Source: Haloarchaeobius litoreus
Lineage (GTDB): Archaea > Halobacteriota > Halobacteria > Halobacteriales > Natrialbaceae
DNA length: 64,000 nt
Direction: 5' to 3'
Assembly (NCBI RefSeq): GCF_024495425.1
Contig: NZ_JANHJR010000004.1
Coordinates: 515,903-579,902 of the forward strand
The translations under genes were made by a program, and so were the position numbers. Position 1 is the first letter of the stretch. Each line of letters opens with the position of its first letter. This document shows, piece by piece, positions 26,501 to 33,875 of the stretch. The notes beneath the pieces are model-generated. The model was not told where the DNA came from and did no database searches. It saw only the letters and a list, made by a program, of their open reading frames with translations.

Positions 26501-29500
26501 ACCCACCGTCAACAGCTCGGCGACGCTGACCATCACCCCCGACTCCGGCATCGAGGCGTCGACCTACGGCAGCGGCTCGTACGAGGTGACGAACACCGGC
26601 GAGTCGAACATCACGAGCGTCACGCTCGACCTCTCGACCGCCACACTGCCGGACGTGGTGTTCGACCCCGACGGGACCGCCGGCGACCAGGCCGCGAAGG
26701 GCCTGAGCATCGACGGCCAGTCCGGCGACGGTGTCGGCGTGGTCAGCACGGCCGACGGCGACGTGTTCAGCCAGCCCCACAACGGGGTCAACGGCTCCGA
26801 CGGGTACGACGTGCTCACCATCGAGTTCACGGACTTCGAGCCCGGCGAGACGGTCTCGTTCTCGGCGGACAACGACCCGACCAGCATCAAGGGAGCGACA
26901 CTCTCGTCGCAGGAGGCCGGCCCCATCTCCGGGCTGGAACTCGCCCGGTCTACGCTCACCGTCGAGTACGGCGACGGGACCACGCAGACCTCCCAGACGA
27001 TCGGCGACGGGAGCGCGGGTGGTGCGGAGGCCACCGTCGACTCCTCTGTCCCGACCGCGCCGAGCATCGACGCACAGGGCGTCAGCCTCGACTCCGATGC
27101 GCTCGACCCGCGCCACTCGGCCGCGACGGTCGGCAACGCCAGTCAGACCATCACCGTGTCCGGCCCGGCCGGGGCCCAGGTGACCCTCGTCCGCGTCGAG
27201 GGCGAGCTCGAACTGAGCAACGTGCCCGACTATAACGGTACACCCGGCTACGACATCGAGGCGTTCGAGGCGAACAAGGCCGAGGACGTCGAGTACTACT
27301 CCGCGACCATCGGCTCCAGCGGGACCGTCGAGATACCGGTCACGCTGACGAACTCGACCGACGTGGGCGGCCTGAACTACTTCGTCGCGAGCGTCGCGGA
27401 CGCCGAGGGTGCCGGGATGGCGTCGAACGTGGTCGTTCTGGAGTACGCACCGGGTGAGGACGAACCGGCCGCCGACCAGCCCGTCCACGCGATCAACGCC
27501 GGCGGCGACGCGTACACCGCCACGGACGGCATCGAGTACGCCGCTGACTCGAACTACGACGAGTCCGCCGGCACGTCGGACACGAGCGAACCCATCGCGG
27601 GAACCGACGACGACGCGCTCTACCAGACCGAACGGTACGGCGACCCGCTCTCGTACAGCTTCCCCGTCGAGGACGGCACGTACGACGTGACGCTGCACCT
27701 CGCCGAGATCTACCACGGCGTCGACGGCGGCAACCCCGACGGCGGCGTCGGTGACCGCGTCTTCGACGTGAGTATCGAGGGACAGACGGTCCTCTCCGAC
27801 TACGACCTCTACGAGGACGTCGGGCCGCTGAACGCGACCCAGGAGACGTACACCGTGACCGTGACCGACGGGGCGCTGGACGTCGACATGGATGCCTCGG
27901 TCGACAACGCGAAGGTCGCGGCCATCACCGTCGAGAACGCGAGCGACGACGGCGGTGGGGAGAACACCCCGCCGGCGGTTACAGCCATCGACGACCAGAC
28001 CGTCATCCGGGGCGAGACGGTCACGGTTCCCGTCTCGGCCACCGACGTCGACGGCGACAATCTGACGCTCTCGGCGAGCACGCCCGGCTTCGTCTCCTTC
28101 ACCGACGACGGCGACGGCACCGGGACGCTGACCGTCGCCCCGCAGTCCGGCGACACCGGCACCACCACCGTCGAGGTCACGGCCGACGACGGCGAGGCCC
28201 AGACGACCGAGAGCTTCGAGCTGACCGTCGACGCCGGCACCGACACGACCGCTGGCACGGCGACCCACCGCGTCAACGCCGGTGGGAACACCATCACGGC
28301 GACCGACGGCGGGCCCGACTGGACCGGCGTCACCGGCACCGGTTCGCCGTACCTCGTCTCCGTCGGGAGTTCGGGCGGGAACTACTGCGGTGGCGACGCC
28401 GTGACGCCGACGAGCGCGGTTCCGTCGAGCACCCCCGCCGGCGTCTACGACTGCGAGCGCTACGGGGAGATGGAGTGGACGTTCTCGACCGACGCCGGGA
28501 CGGTCGAGGTCCGGCTCTATCTGTCCAACCAGTTCTCGGGCTCTAGCGGGGTCGGCGAGCGCCAGTTCAACGTCTCCGTCGAGGGGACGCAGGTGCTGAC
28601 CCAGTACGACCCAGTCGCAGACGTCGGTCACGCGAACGGCACGCTCAAGACGTTCACCGTGAGCGATTCGAACGGCGACGGCAACGTCACCGTCACGTTC
28701 GAGGCCGGTGCCATCGAGAACCCGCAGGTCAACGCCATCGAGGTCGTCGACACCGACGACGGCTCCGGTGGCTCCGGGTCGGCCGCAGCAAACCTCCTCG
28801 TCACCGAGAACGGCGGCATCGACGCGAGCACGTACAACACGGGCTCGTTCGAGATCACCAACACCGGCGACACCGCAATCGAGTCGGTCACCTACGACCT
28901 CGGCCAGGCGATGTTCCCCGACGTGGTGTTCGACCCCGATGGCACCGCCGGCGACGCGGGCTCGAAGGGGTTCACGCCCGACAGCGGCGCGAGCACGACC
29001 GGGCTCGTCGACGGCTCGTTCGCCAGCCCGCACAACGGCGTCGACGGCGAGGACGGCTACGATGCGCTGACGGCGACGTTCGACGACTTCGACCCGGGCG
29101 AGACGTTCACGTTCTCCACGGACATCGACCCGACCAGCATCAAGGACGCCTCCAGCACCGGCTCCGCGGGCTCCGTCTCCGGCCTCGAACTCTCGGCGGC
29201 GACCGTCACCGTCGAGTACGCCGACGACTCCACGCAGACGACGGCGCTGTTCGGTGACGGGAGCAACGGCGGGAGCGCGGCCACCGCCACGTCCTCGGTG
29301 CCGACCGCCCCGACGCTCGGCGTCTCCGGCGTCACGCTGGACGCCGGCGCACTCGACGCACGCCACGCCGCCGCGACCGTCTCCTCGGCGAGTCAGACCA
29401 TCACCGTCGACGGACCCGCCGGTGCGACCGTCCAGCTGCTCCACGTCGAGGGCCAGCTCGAACTCGACCAGGCAACCGGCTACGAGCTGGAGCAGTACGA

Positions 29501-29705
29501 GGCCAACACCGCCGAGAACGTCGACTACCAGACCGTCACGCTCGACTCGAACGGCGACGCCACCGTCGACGTGACCCTCACGAACACGTCGAGCAGCGAC
29601 GTCGAAGGCGGGTACAACTACTTCGTCGCGACGGTCGCCGACGGCGACGGTGACACCGGGTCCACGACGAGCATCATCGTCCTGAAGTACGACGATTCGG
29701 CCTGA
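20550..29705 (+). CDS. Giant secreted multi-domain protein with four malectin-like domains
   Basis: The 3,051-residue protein has a Sec-type signal at residues 1-34 (ending GAFAAP). In order it shows: malectin-like 1 (about 61-217), an ASH/choice-of-anchor-like domain (220-330), a sugar-dehydrogenase-type beta-propeller (333-810), calcium-binding thrombospondin-3-like repeats (815-888), a LamG-like domain (890-1118), PKD 1 (1122-1218), malectin-like 2 (1223-1385), five FN3-like repeats (1388-1890), PKD 2 (1893-1985), module X copy 1 (1988-2304), malectin-like 3 (2310-2468), a cadherin/Ig-like domain (2472-2566), malectin-like 4 (2570-2739) and module X copy 2 (2746-3051). No PGF-CTERM or C-terminal anchor is visible. 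The neighbours suggest a carbohydrate-binding matrix protein. Confidence 0.92.
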   Translation: METFVQRESVLAVLLSTLTVLSVVAAGSTGAFAAPDRGVGAPDISSTVTGADRAAVGETLHRANAGGGFTDGDGNQWSPLTDYLVAGGDQTSSHGQPSTIHSSVPPGTPSQIWETERWDPSDGAEMQYEFAVPAGQQVEVRLYFYDGYSGTSAPGDRVFDVSVEDQTIENFDIIDTYGDDTGAMESFTVTSDGTIDVDFGHVTENPQINAIEIVSVESSPGELDAPGSTDFGTVVTGGTQTETVTLTNLGNASNASHPDITVDGVSLTGTDAGQFSHDFSGSTTLAPGESTTVNVTYSPDEAQAHAATLDVSHTGTNSPVTVDLTGEGTSTAQVGFGKSQLQGFSQGSLTALEFGPDGRLYVAQQNGMVYALNVSRDGENSYSVASQESIDAIQDIPNHDDLGTHLPGETNRQITGLTVAGTAAEPIVYVSSSDPNIDVGADDDDTDTNSGAISRLTFDWNTDGSLSSVDHEVMVLGLPRSEENHATNGLDLSDDGETLYVAQGGHTNKGAPGNNFGHTPEYALSAAVLSVDLAQIEANYSVNDLQNYDTDYPSLPFHYAIPTIQNEDATPGDDLPFGGANGTNQAMWVEDGPVQVHSPGYRNPYDLVLSEDDQLYVIDNGPNGGWGGQPVDEGPGGTCTNAPNEDGSYGTGDQLHLATEGSYGGHAAPIRGNPTGADIYDEDGNVVLDINSSNSPVPASEVNPVECDYQDPSEDNSIGGTFGWTGGMDEYTASNFGGEMQGDLLVVVGSSSVTRVQLNATGTGVTDQETNFFSDLSALGIAAQGDEGPFPGTVWTARGSITVFEPNDYGDGGGGGTCSGADDPSLDEDGDGYDNADEIDAGTDPCSAASTPPDFDDDFISNVNDPDDDNDGAPDTTDHFAVDADNGTTTTLPVQMEFAETALFGDDSQGWDGLMTNGEDDYQDLYDPSQMTVGGAAQVVTVENVPAGDAVNDQNAQQFAFQRGFVAPDEPFTVSTTVNGYPENPSNYHGLGFYIGNGDQDNYIKLIVSANGGTGGVQFAEEFGGSFANVAQPDDPAVTGPGNNTDLSMTVYPSNNTVRAFYTPTGGSQTFVGETTVPESWLNTSDGNGLAMGLIATSYQAGSTFDATWTDLTAEYVTPPENQPPVADAGDDQTVDEGATVQLDASGSTDPDGDDSTLGYTWTQTAGPTVSLSSYDAVNPTFTAPDVDGATTLSFEVSVSDGLANDTDTVNVTVQDTDTGTGAVVFAVNSGGSAYTATDGTEYVADTNFVDGSTYSNTTVEIGNTQDDTLYQTERYGDPFGYDVPVENGTYQVTLQFAEIYQGVAPSDSPDSSGPDDGTNENDRVFNASIEGEQVITNLDLFATVGPANATQQTFTVEVTDGQLDVDFEALYDNAKLSAMTVTEVPTHQPYAVETDPATNVGATSATLNGDLTGLGDNDNATVYFQYWVQGQKDSTLTWWTGSTQSSPGAFSATVALDPDTTYEFQAYAQSDEGEWVAGDVETFTTDATGDYGVQTGTASNVTTQGAELSGILSLGDKTEATPYVRFWVQGQPETTYWYTGSPTNESGGFDFPVTLSPSTTYEWQALSQSSDGEWDAGDVSSFTTPTGEFFGATTHPATDVGVESATLNGELLNLGDNDNATVYFTYWEQGAKESTLTWWTGSVQEATGNFSATVGVEPNTTYEFRAFAQSDEGEWKAGPVRTFTTQDGAVFDVETDPATDVGATSATLNGDLTGLGDHDNATVYFQYWVTGQQSSTLTWWTGSTQSAPGPYSATVDLQSDTSYSVQAYVQSGDGVWKAGDVETFTTGTEGELSVDTLPPTNVTETAATFNAEVFSFGADSLEKAHFQYWIQGQESSTKQWTPNEVPSEPGTFSIDTSGLQNDTTYVVRAHVQNSDGEWANGGTETFTTGAPVENQPPTAAFTANESTPTVGQPVMFDASGSSDDDGSIASYEWDWNGDGITDATGQQATHTFGSSGDYQVSLTVTDDDGANDTATQTVSVSEAPTVNSSATLTITPDSGIEASTYGSGSYEVTNTGESNITSVTLDLSTATLPDVVFDPDGTAGDQAAKGLSIDGQSGDGVGVVSTADGDVFSQPHNGVNGSDGYDVLTIEFTDFEPGETVSFSADNDPTSIKGATLSSQEAGPISGLELARSTLTVEYGDGTTQTSQTIGDGSAGGAEATVDSSVPTAPSIDAQGVSLDSDALDPRHSAATVGNASQTITVSGPAGAQVTLVRVEGELELSNVPDYNGTPGYDIEAFEANKAEDVEYYSATIGSSGTVEIPVTLTNSTDVGGLNYFVASVADAEGAGMASNVVVLEYAPGEDEPAADQPVHAINAGGDAYTATDGIEYAADSNYDESAGTSDTSEPIAGTDDDALYQTERYGDPLSYSFPVEDGTYDVTLHLAEIYHGVDGGNPDGGVGDRVFDVSIEGQTVLSDYDLYEDVGPLNATQETYTVTVTDGALDVDMDASVDNAKVAAITVENASDDGGGENTPPAVTAIDDQTVIRGETVTVPVSATDVDGDNLTLSASTPGFVSFTDDGDGTGTLTVAPQSGDTGTTTVEVTADDGEAQTTESFELTVDAGTDTTAGTATHRVNAGGNTITATDGGPDWTGVTGTGSPYLVSVGSSGGNYCGGDAVTPTSAVPSSTPAGVYDCERYGEMEWTFSTDAGTVEVRLYLSNQFSGSSGVGERQFNVSVEGTQVLTQYDPVADVGHANGTLKTFTVSDSNGDGNVTVTFEAGAIENPQVNAIEVVDTDDGSGGSGSAAANLLVTENGGIDASTYNTGSFEITNTGDTAIESVTYDLGQAMFPDVVFDPDGTAGDAGSKGFTPDSGASTTGLVDGSFASPHNGVDGEDGYDALTATFDDFDPGETFTFSTDIDPTSIKDASSTGSAGSVSGLELSAATVTVEYADDSTQTTALFGDGSNGGSAATATSSVPTAPTLGVSGVTLDAGALDARHAAATVSSASQTITVDGPAGATVQLLHVEGQLELDQATGYELEQYEANTAENVDYQTVTLDSNGDATVDVTLTNTSSSDVEGGYNYFVATVADGDGDTGSTTSIIVLKYDDSA
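24712..26220 (+). repeat. Five coding repeats of about 300 bases (FN3-like)
   Basis: Repeats begin near 24718, 25024, 25321, 25624 and 25927, about 297-306 bases apart. Each encodes about 100 residues with the frame T-x-P-A-T-[ND]-V-G-x-x-[ST]-A-T-L-N-G, then Y-F-x-Y-W and E-T-F-T-T. Copies 1, 3 and 4 are the most alike, which suggests recent internal duplication or conversion. Confidence 0.8.
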
Positions 29706-29753
29706 GACGCACCCGCTGGCACCCACCGTCGAAACCACCACTTCCACAACACG

Positions 29754-30908
29754 ATGATCTGGAGCTCACTCGTCTCGGCCGTCCAGTTGCTCGGTGTCCT
29801 CGTCGGCCTCGCCTTCACCGGGATGGTCGGCCTCGGGCTACTCTCGTCCGCGCTGTACAGCACCGAACGGGCGGAAGAGCCCGTCGAGAACCTGCGGCTG
29901 GTGATCCCGACGGTGGCGGCCGAGCACGTTCGGCCGGCGCTCGTCGAGACCATCGAACACACCGTGTCGAACTTCCCCGAGTACGAGGTGTACTGCGTCC
30001 TCGACGAGGGGAGCGACCTGGAAGACGAGCTCGACGTACTGGACGACGTCACGACCGTCGTGGTGCCCGCTTCGTTCGACTGCGAGGCCGTCGCCAAGGG
30101 GCGCGCTATCCAGTACTTCATCGAGACGGTCGTCGACGATGCACCCGGGCACTGGTACGGGTTCATCGACGACGACAACCGCATCCTCGACGACACGTTC
30201 TGCTACGAGATTCCGCACTACGAGGCGCGGGGCTACCGGGCGATGAATCCGGTGCTCGTCCCGCGACAGGGCCGGTCCGTGCTGACGTTCATGACCGACC
30301 ACATCAGGTACGTCGACGACATCTCCATCTACCGACTGTTCAACGGGGTGCTCGGTCGACCGTACCTCGGCTTCCACGGCGAGCTGCTCTGTGCCCGGGG
30401 TGACCTGCTACGGGAGGTCGGGTTCGACCGCGACACCATCGTCGAGGACTTCGCGTTCGCCCTCGAACTCGCGAAGCGGGACGTGAAGGTGTGGCAGAGT
30501 GCGACGCGTGTGAGCGTGCTGAGCCCACACGACGTGCAGTCGTTCCTCGACCAGCGGGCTCGCTGGTATCTGGGTATCGCCCGGTACCTGCCACGAGCGC
30601 CGGTCGTCAGTCAGGTGGTGGTCGGGCTCAGAATCGCCATCTGGACCGTCGCCGTCACCTCCAGCTGGGTGTTCGTCCCGCTGTGGGTGCTCGGCTACGG
30701 ACTCGCTCTCCCGGGCTGGTTCGTCGTGCTGCTCGCGCTCGGGGGGCTCCTGTACATCGGGACCATCGCGCTGGGTGCGAGACGCATCGGCGGGCTCCGA
30801 GGGACCGCACTCCTCGCGCTGACACCGGTGTACGCCCTGCTGGAGCAGATCGTCCCGCTGTACGCCCTCTGGACCGGCGAGCGGGAGTTCGTCGTCATCG
30901 AGAAGTGA
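29754..30908 (+). CDS. Family 2 membrane glycosyltransferase
   Basis: The 384-residue protein has an N-terminal membrane helix (residues 8-32), a GT-A catalytic domain, and about four C-terminal membrane helices. The metal-binding FIDDDN is at 137-142, the acid/base ED at 231-232 and the processive-enzyme motif QRARW at 267-271. This is the layout of hyaluronan, cellulose or egghead-type synthases that polymerise and export polysaccharide. It starts 48 bases after the giant lectin-like gene and precedes a beta-helix gene, which points to a shared role in making and binding an external polysaccharide. The sugar is unknown. Confidence 0.85.
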   Translation: MIWSSLVSAVQLLGVLVGLAFTGMVGLGLLSSALYSTERAEEPVENLRLVIPTVAAEHVRPALVETIEHTVSNFPEYEVYCVLDEGSDLEDELDVLDDVTTVVVPASFDCEAVAKGRAIQYFIETVVDDAPGHWYGFIDDDNRILDDTFCYEIPHYEARGYRAMNPVLVPRQGRSVLTFMTDHIRYVDDISIYRLFNGVLGRPYLGFHGELLCARGDLLREVGFDRDTIVEDFAFALELAKRDVKVWQSATRVSVLSPHDVQSFLDQRARWYLGIARYLPRAPVVSQVVVGLRIAIWTVAVTSSWVFVPLWVLGYGLALPGWFVVLLALGGLLYIGTIALGARRIGGLRGTALLALTPVYALLEQIVPLYALWTGEREFVVIEK

Positions 30909-30994
30909 CCGATGCTACCCAGTTCTCCGTCGGCTGGTCGACAGGTGGAAACTACGCTTACGTCCGTGACGACCGAACTGTCGCGTAGCAACCG

Positions 30995-32401
30995 ATGGGC
31001 AGGCGCGACAGCGACCGTCGGCGACGACCGCTCCTGCAGACACTCGGTGTCGGCCTCTCGACGCCGTACTGGCTCCGCCGACTGGAGAGTCGGCCACCGA
31101 CCACTCGACCGGGGGACCCGACCGTGAGACAGGCGAGCACCGTCGCGGCTCCAGCGTTCGTGGTCCACGAGCGCTCGGGCAGGGCACACGTCGAGCGACG
31201 TGGGAAGGACGGCACGGTGTTCAGCGGGACCGCCGACGAGGCGCTCCAGTACGCTGTCGACGCCGGTTCGGAGAGTGGCATCGGGACCGCCATCGGGCTC
31301 GCTCCGGGGACCTACGAGGTGCACCGCACGGTCCGGCTCGCGTCGTCGACCTGGCTCGCCGGCAGTGGCACAGCAGCGAACCTCCGCGCGGGTTCCGGCC
31401 TGGACGACGACCTGCTGCGTGTTCCACCCGGCACCGACCACGCCCGAATCTCGGGCGTCCGACTGGAGGGCAACCGTGGCGAGAACGCCAGCGGGGCCGC
31501 CGTCTCGGTCGCCGGCTACACCTGGCGGACGGTCCTCGACGGGCTCGTCGTGCGCGGACCCGCCGGCGACGGCGTCAGGTTCGAGGCCGGCCCCGAGGGC
31601 GAGTACTCCTTCGAACCCGTGCTGGCCGACGTTGACGTTGCCCGCTGCGGTGGGGACGGCTTCGTCTTCGGTCACGTCGGCGACCTGTTCGGCTCGAACC
31701 TCTACGCGGAGGGCTGTGCCGGCAACGGTTTCACCATGGCCGCCGCGGGCAGCACGGTCGTCCACCCTCACGCCTACGACAACCGTGGTGAGGCGGGCGT
31801 GCGCGTCCTCGAGAGCGCGATCGACCTCGACCTGCTCGGCGGCCACTTCGAACGCAACCGCCGGCACGGCGCTCTCGTCAAGGGCGAACGGATCGCGATA
31901 CGGAACGCGTTCTTCGCGGATAACTCCCGGGACGCACCCGACTCCTACAGCGGGCTCGTGCTCGACGGCGCACGGGACTGTCTCGTCTCGGAGTCGACGT
32001 TCGTCAACGACGAAGGCGGCCCGCGCCCCCAGCGCCACGGGATCGTGGAGACGGCCGCGTCCGACACGAACCGGGTCACCGCGAACCTGTTCCGGAACCA
32101 CGCCAGCGGTGCCGTCGAGAAACCGGCCCAGCCGGCAACGTCGATGTACCGCGACAACGTCGGCTACACGACGGAGAACGGGGGTACCGCCGCAGTCGGC
32201 GACGGCGACGGGATCCCCCACGGACTCGACGAGACGCCGACGCAGTACTGGGTGCAGTCGGGAGACCCACGGACCGTCGCGCGGGCGGTCGACGTGGACG
32301 GCACGGACCTCACGGTGTCCGTCGTCGAGGTCGGAAGCTGGTCACCGATGACCGACGCCGTCGACGTGACCTGGGGTGCGACGGCCATCGGTGGCGAGTG
32401 A
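30995..32401 (+). CDS. Right-handed beta-helix protein (polysaccharide-lyase/epimerase-like)
   Basis: The 468-residue protein starts MGRRDSDRRRRPLLQTLGV. From about residue 75 it has the pectate-lyase-like beta-helix pattern: EALQYAVDAGSES, GTYEVHRTVRLASSTWLAGSG, ISGVRLEGNRGEN, and then repeated N/G-rich turns. An arginine-rich N-terminus could be a poor Tat signal, but the hydrophobic core is weak, so export is uncertain. Such folds cleave or epimerise polysaccharides. The context of a family 2 glycosyltransferase supports a role in processing its product. Confidence 0.75.
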   Translation: MGRRDSDRRRRPLLQTLGVGLSTPYWLRRLESRPPTTRPGDPTVRQASTVAAPAFVVHERSGRAHVERRGKDGTVFSGTADEALQYAVDAGSESGIGTAIGLAPGTYEVHRTVRLASSTWLAGSGTAANLRAGSGLDDDLLRVPPGTDHARISGVRLEGNRGENASGAAVSVAGYTWRTVLDGLVVRGPAGDGVRFEAGPEGEYSFEPVLADVDVARCGGDGFVFGHVGDLFGSNLYAEGCAGNGFTMAAAGSTVVHPHAYDNRGEAGVRVLESAIDLDLLGGHFERNRRHGALVKGERIAIRNAFFADNSRDAPDSYSGLVLDGARDCLVSESTFVNDEGGPRPQRHGIVETAASDTNRVTANLFRNHASGAVEKPAQPATSMYRDNVGYTTENGGTAAVGDGDGIPHGLDETPTQYWVQSGDPRTVARAVDVDGTDLTVSVVEVGSWSPMTDAVDVTWGATAIGGE

Positions 32402-32427
32402 GTCGACGGCGGCGGTCGAGATCCTCC

Positions 32428-32841
32428 TCAGTCCTCTCTGGTCGGGACCTCGCCAGCAGGAACTATCTCGCACTCGGGGAGGTCTGCCAGTACGTCCTCG
32501 GGTCCCGGCGGTGCGTACACCGCGAGGAGCTGGAGCGTGTCCCACCCGGTGTTCTTCGTCCCGTGTTCGACGCCTGCCGGGATGTACACCATCTCGCCCG
32601 GGCCGACCTCCCGCGTCTCGTCCTCGATGGTCTGTTCACCGTCACCCGCGATGAAGTACAGTATCTCGTCGCTGTCCGGGTGCGTGTGGAGGTCGTGGCC
32701 CTTCCCGGGTTCGAGGTTCACGACGCCCGCGCTGAGTCGCTCCGAGCCGTTCACCTCTGGTGTCGCCATCCACTTCAGCGTCCCCCAGTCGAACAGCTGG
32801 GTCGATACGTTCTCGCTGCTGACGAAGTGTTCTCCGGTCAT
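32428..32841 (-). CDS. Small cupin-domain protein
   Basis: ATG 32841 gives 137 residues. The cupin motif 1 region (GKGHDLHTHPDSDEILYFIAG) and motif 2 (YIPAGVEHGTKNTG) supply three histidines and a glutamate for a metal site. This small beta-barrel is used by isomerases, dioxygenases and sensors, so the reaction is open. The upstream in-frame ATG at 32928 is not favoured because the added sequence spans a likely promoter. It diverges from the gene pair beginning at 33041. Confidence 0.85.
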   Translation of the reverse strand: MTGEHFVSSENVSTQLFDWGTLKWMATPEVNGSERLSAGVVNLEPGKGHDLHTHPDSDEILYFIAGDGEQTIEDETREVGPGEMVYIPAGVEHGTKNTGWDTLQLLAVYAPPGPEDVLADLPECEIVPAGEVPTRED

Positions 32842-33004
32842 GACTCCAGTACAGTATGTCTCCGCTGGCGCATAATTGCACCGCGACCTGTCGACGAATC
32901 GGAGAATAGAGGCCACAGATGCGCCCATGAATCGGTATCGACCGGACTACCAGAAGAGTGAACAGTCGACCCCGGTTCGGCCGTGGTGAATCCTGTCCCA
33001 CAGC

Positions 33005-33012
33005 TTCAATAT
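33005..33012 (+). promoter_or_regulatory. TATA-like element for 33041 operon
   Basis: TTCAATAT lies 29-36 bases before the ATG at 33041 and is the only AT-rich patch near it, so it probably drives the two-gene operon. Confidence 0.4.
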
Positions 33013-33040
33013 CTGCCCGAGAGATGGTACCAATGGACAC

Positions 33041-33874
33041 ATGAAGTTCACACGTTCCGAGTCGCTCGCCCGGCTCCGAGACGTCGCGACGAGTGGTGAA
33101 CCGATCATCGGCGCTGGAGCAGGGACCGGCATCTCGGCGAAGTTCGCCGAACGGGGTGGCGTCGACCTGCTCATCATCTACAACAGCGGCCGGTACCGGA
33201 TGAACGGCCGCGGGTCGTTGGCCGGACTCCTCCCGTACGGCGACGCGAACGAGATCGTCGTCGAGATGGGCCACGAGGTCATCCCCGTGGTCGAGGACAC
33301 ACCGGTGCTCGCCGGGGTCAACGGGACCGACCCGTTCCGTCAGATGGACGTGTTCATCGAGGACCTGAAGCGCCGGGGGTTCTCCGGCGTCCAGAACTTC
33401 CCGACCGTCGGGCTCATCGACGAGGACAGCGGGTTCCGGCAGAACCTCGAGGAGACCGGGATGGGCTACGACAGGGAGGTCGAGATGATACGGGAGGCCG
33501 CCGAGCAGGACATGCTGACCTGCCCGTACGTCTTCAGCGAGGAACAGGCCCGCGAGATGGCCGAAGCCGGTGCCGACGTCGTGGTCTCGCACATGGGGCT
33601 GACGACGTCCGGCGACATCGGTGCCGAGACCTCGCTGGACCTCGAGACGGCCGCCGAGCGCGTGCAGGCGCATCACGACGCGGCGAAGTCGGTCAACGAG
33701 GACGTCCTGGTCATCTGCCACGGCGGCCCGATCGCCTGGCCCGACGACGCCGAGTACATCCTGAACAACACCGAGGGTGTGGTCGGCTTCTTCGGGGCGT
33801 CCAGCATCGAACGGCTGCCGACAGAGGAGGCGATTCAGAACCAGGCGCGGGAGTTCAAGGAGATCGAGTTCTAG
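33041..33874 (+). CDS. Phosphoenolpyruvate-hydrolase-family TIM-barrel protein
   Basis: The 277-residue protein matches the TIM-barrel family named after a PEP hydrolase (PF09370 type). It shows [20 protein letters not shown] at the first strand, [28 protein letters not shown] and a late [11 protein letters not shown]. No signal peptide is present. It lies one base before a UPF0261/Tm-1-like gene, a pairing that recurs in bacteria and archaea. The joint function is not established. The fold call is solid, but the substrate is not known here. Confidence 0.88.
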   Translation: MKFTRSESLARLRDVATSGEPIIGAGAGTGISAKFAERGGVDLLIIYNSGRYRMNGRGSLAGLLPYGDANEIVVEMGHEVIPVVEDTPVLAGVNGTDPFRQMDVFIEDLKRRGFSGVQNFPTVGLIDEDSGFRQNLEETGMGYDREVEMIREAAEQDMLTCPYVFSEEQAREMAEAGADVVVSHMGLTTSGDIGAETSLDLETAAERVQAHHDAAKSVNEDVLVICHGGPIAWPDDAEYILNNTEGVVGFFGASSIERLPTEEAIQNQAREFKEIEF

Positions 33875-33875
33875 C

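Noticed and set aside
21204..29747. A 2,847-codon open frame antisense to the giant secreted protein
   Set aside because: It mirrors the sense gene over its whole length and has no domain or signal. It is the expected result of strong third-base GC bias and D/T-rich codons on the sense strand.
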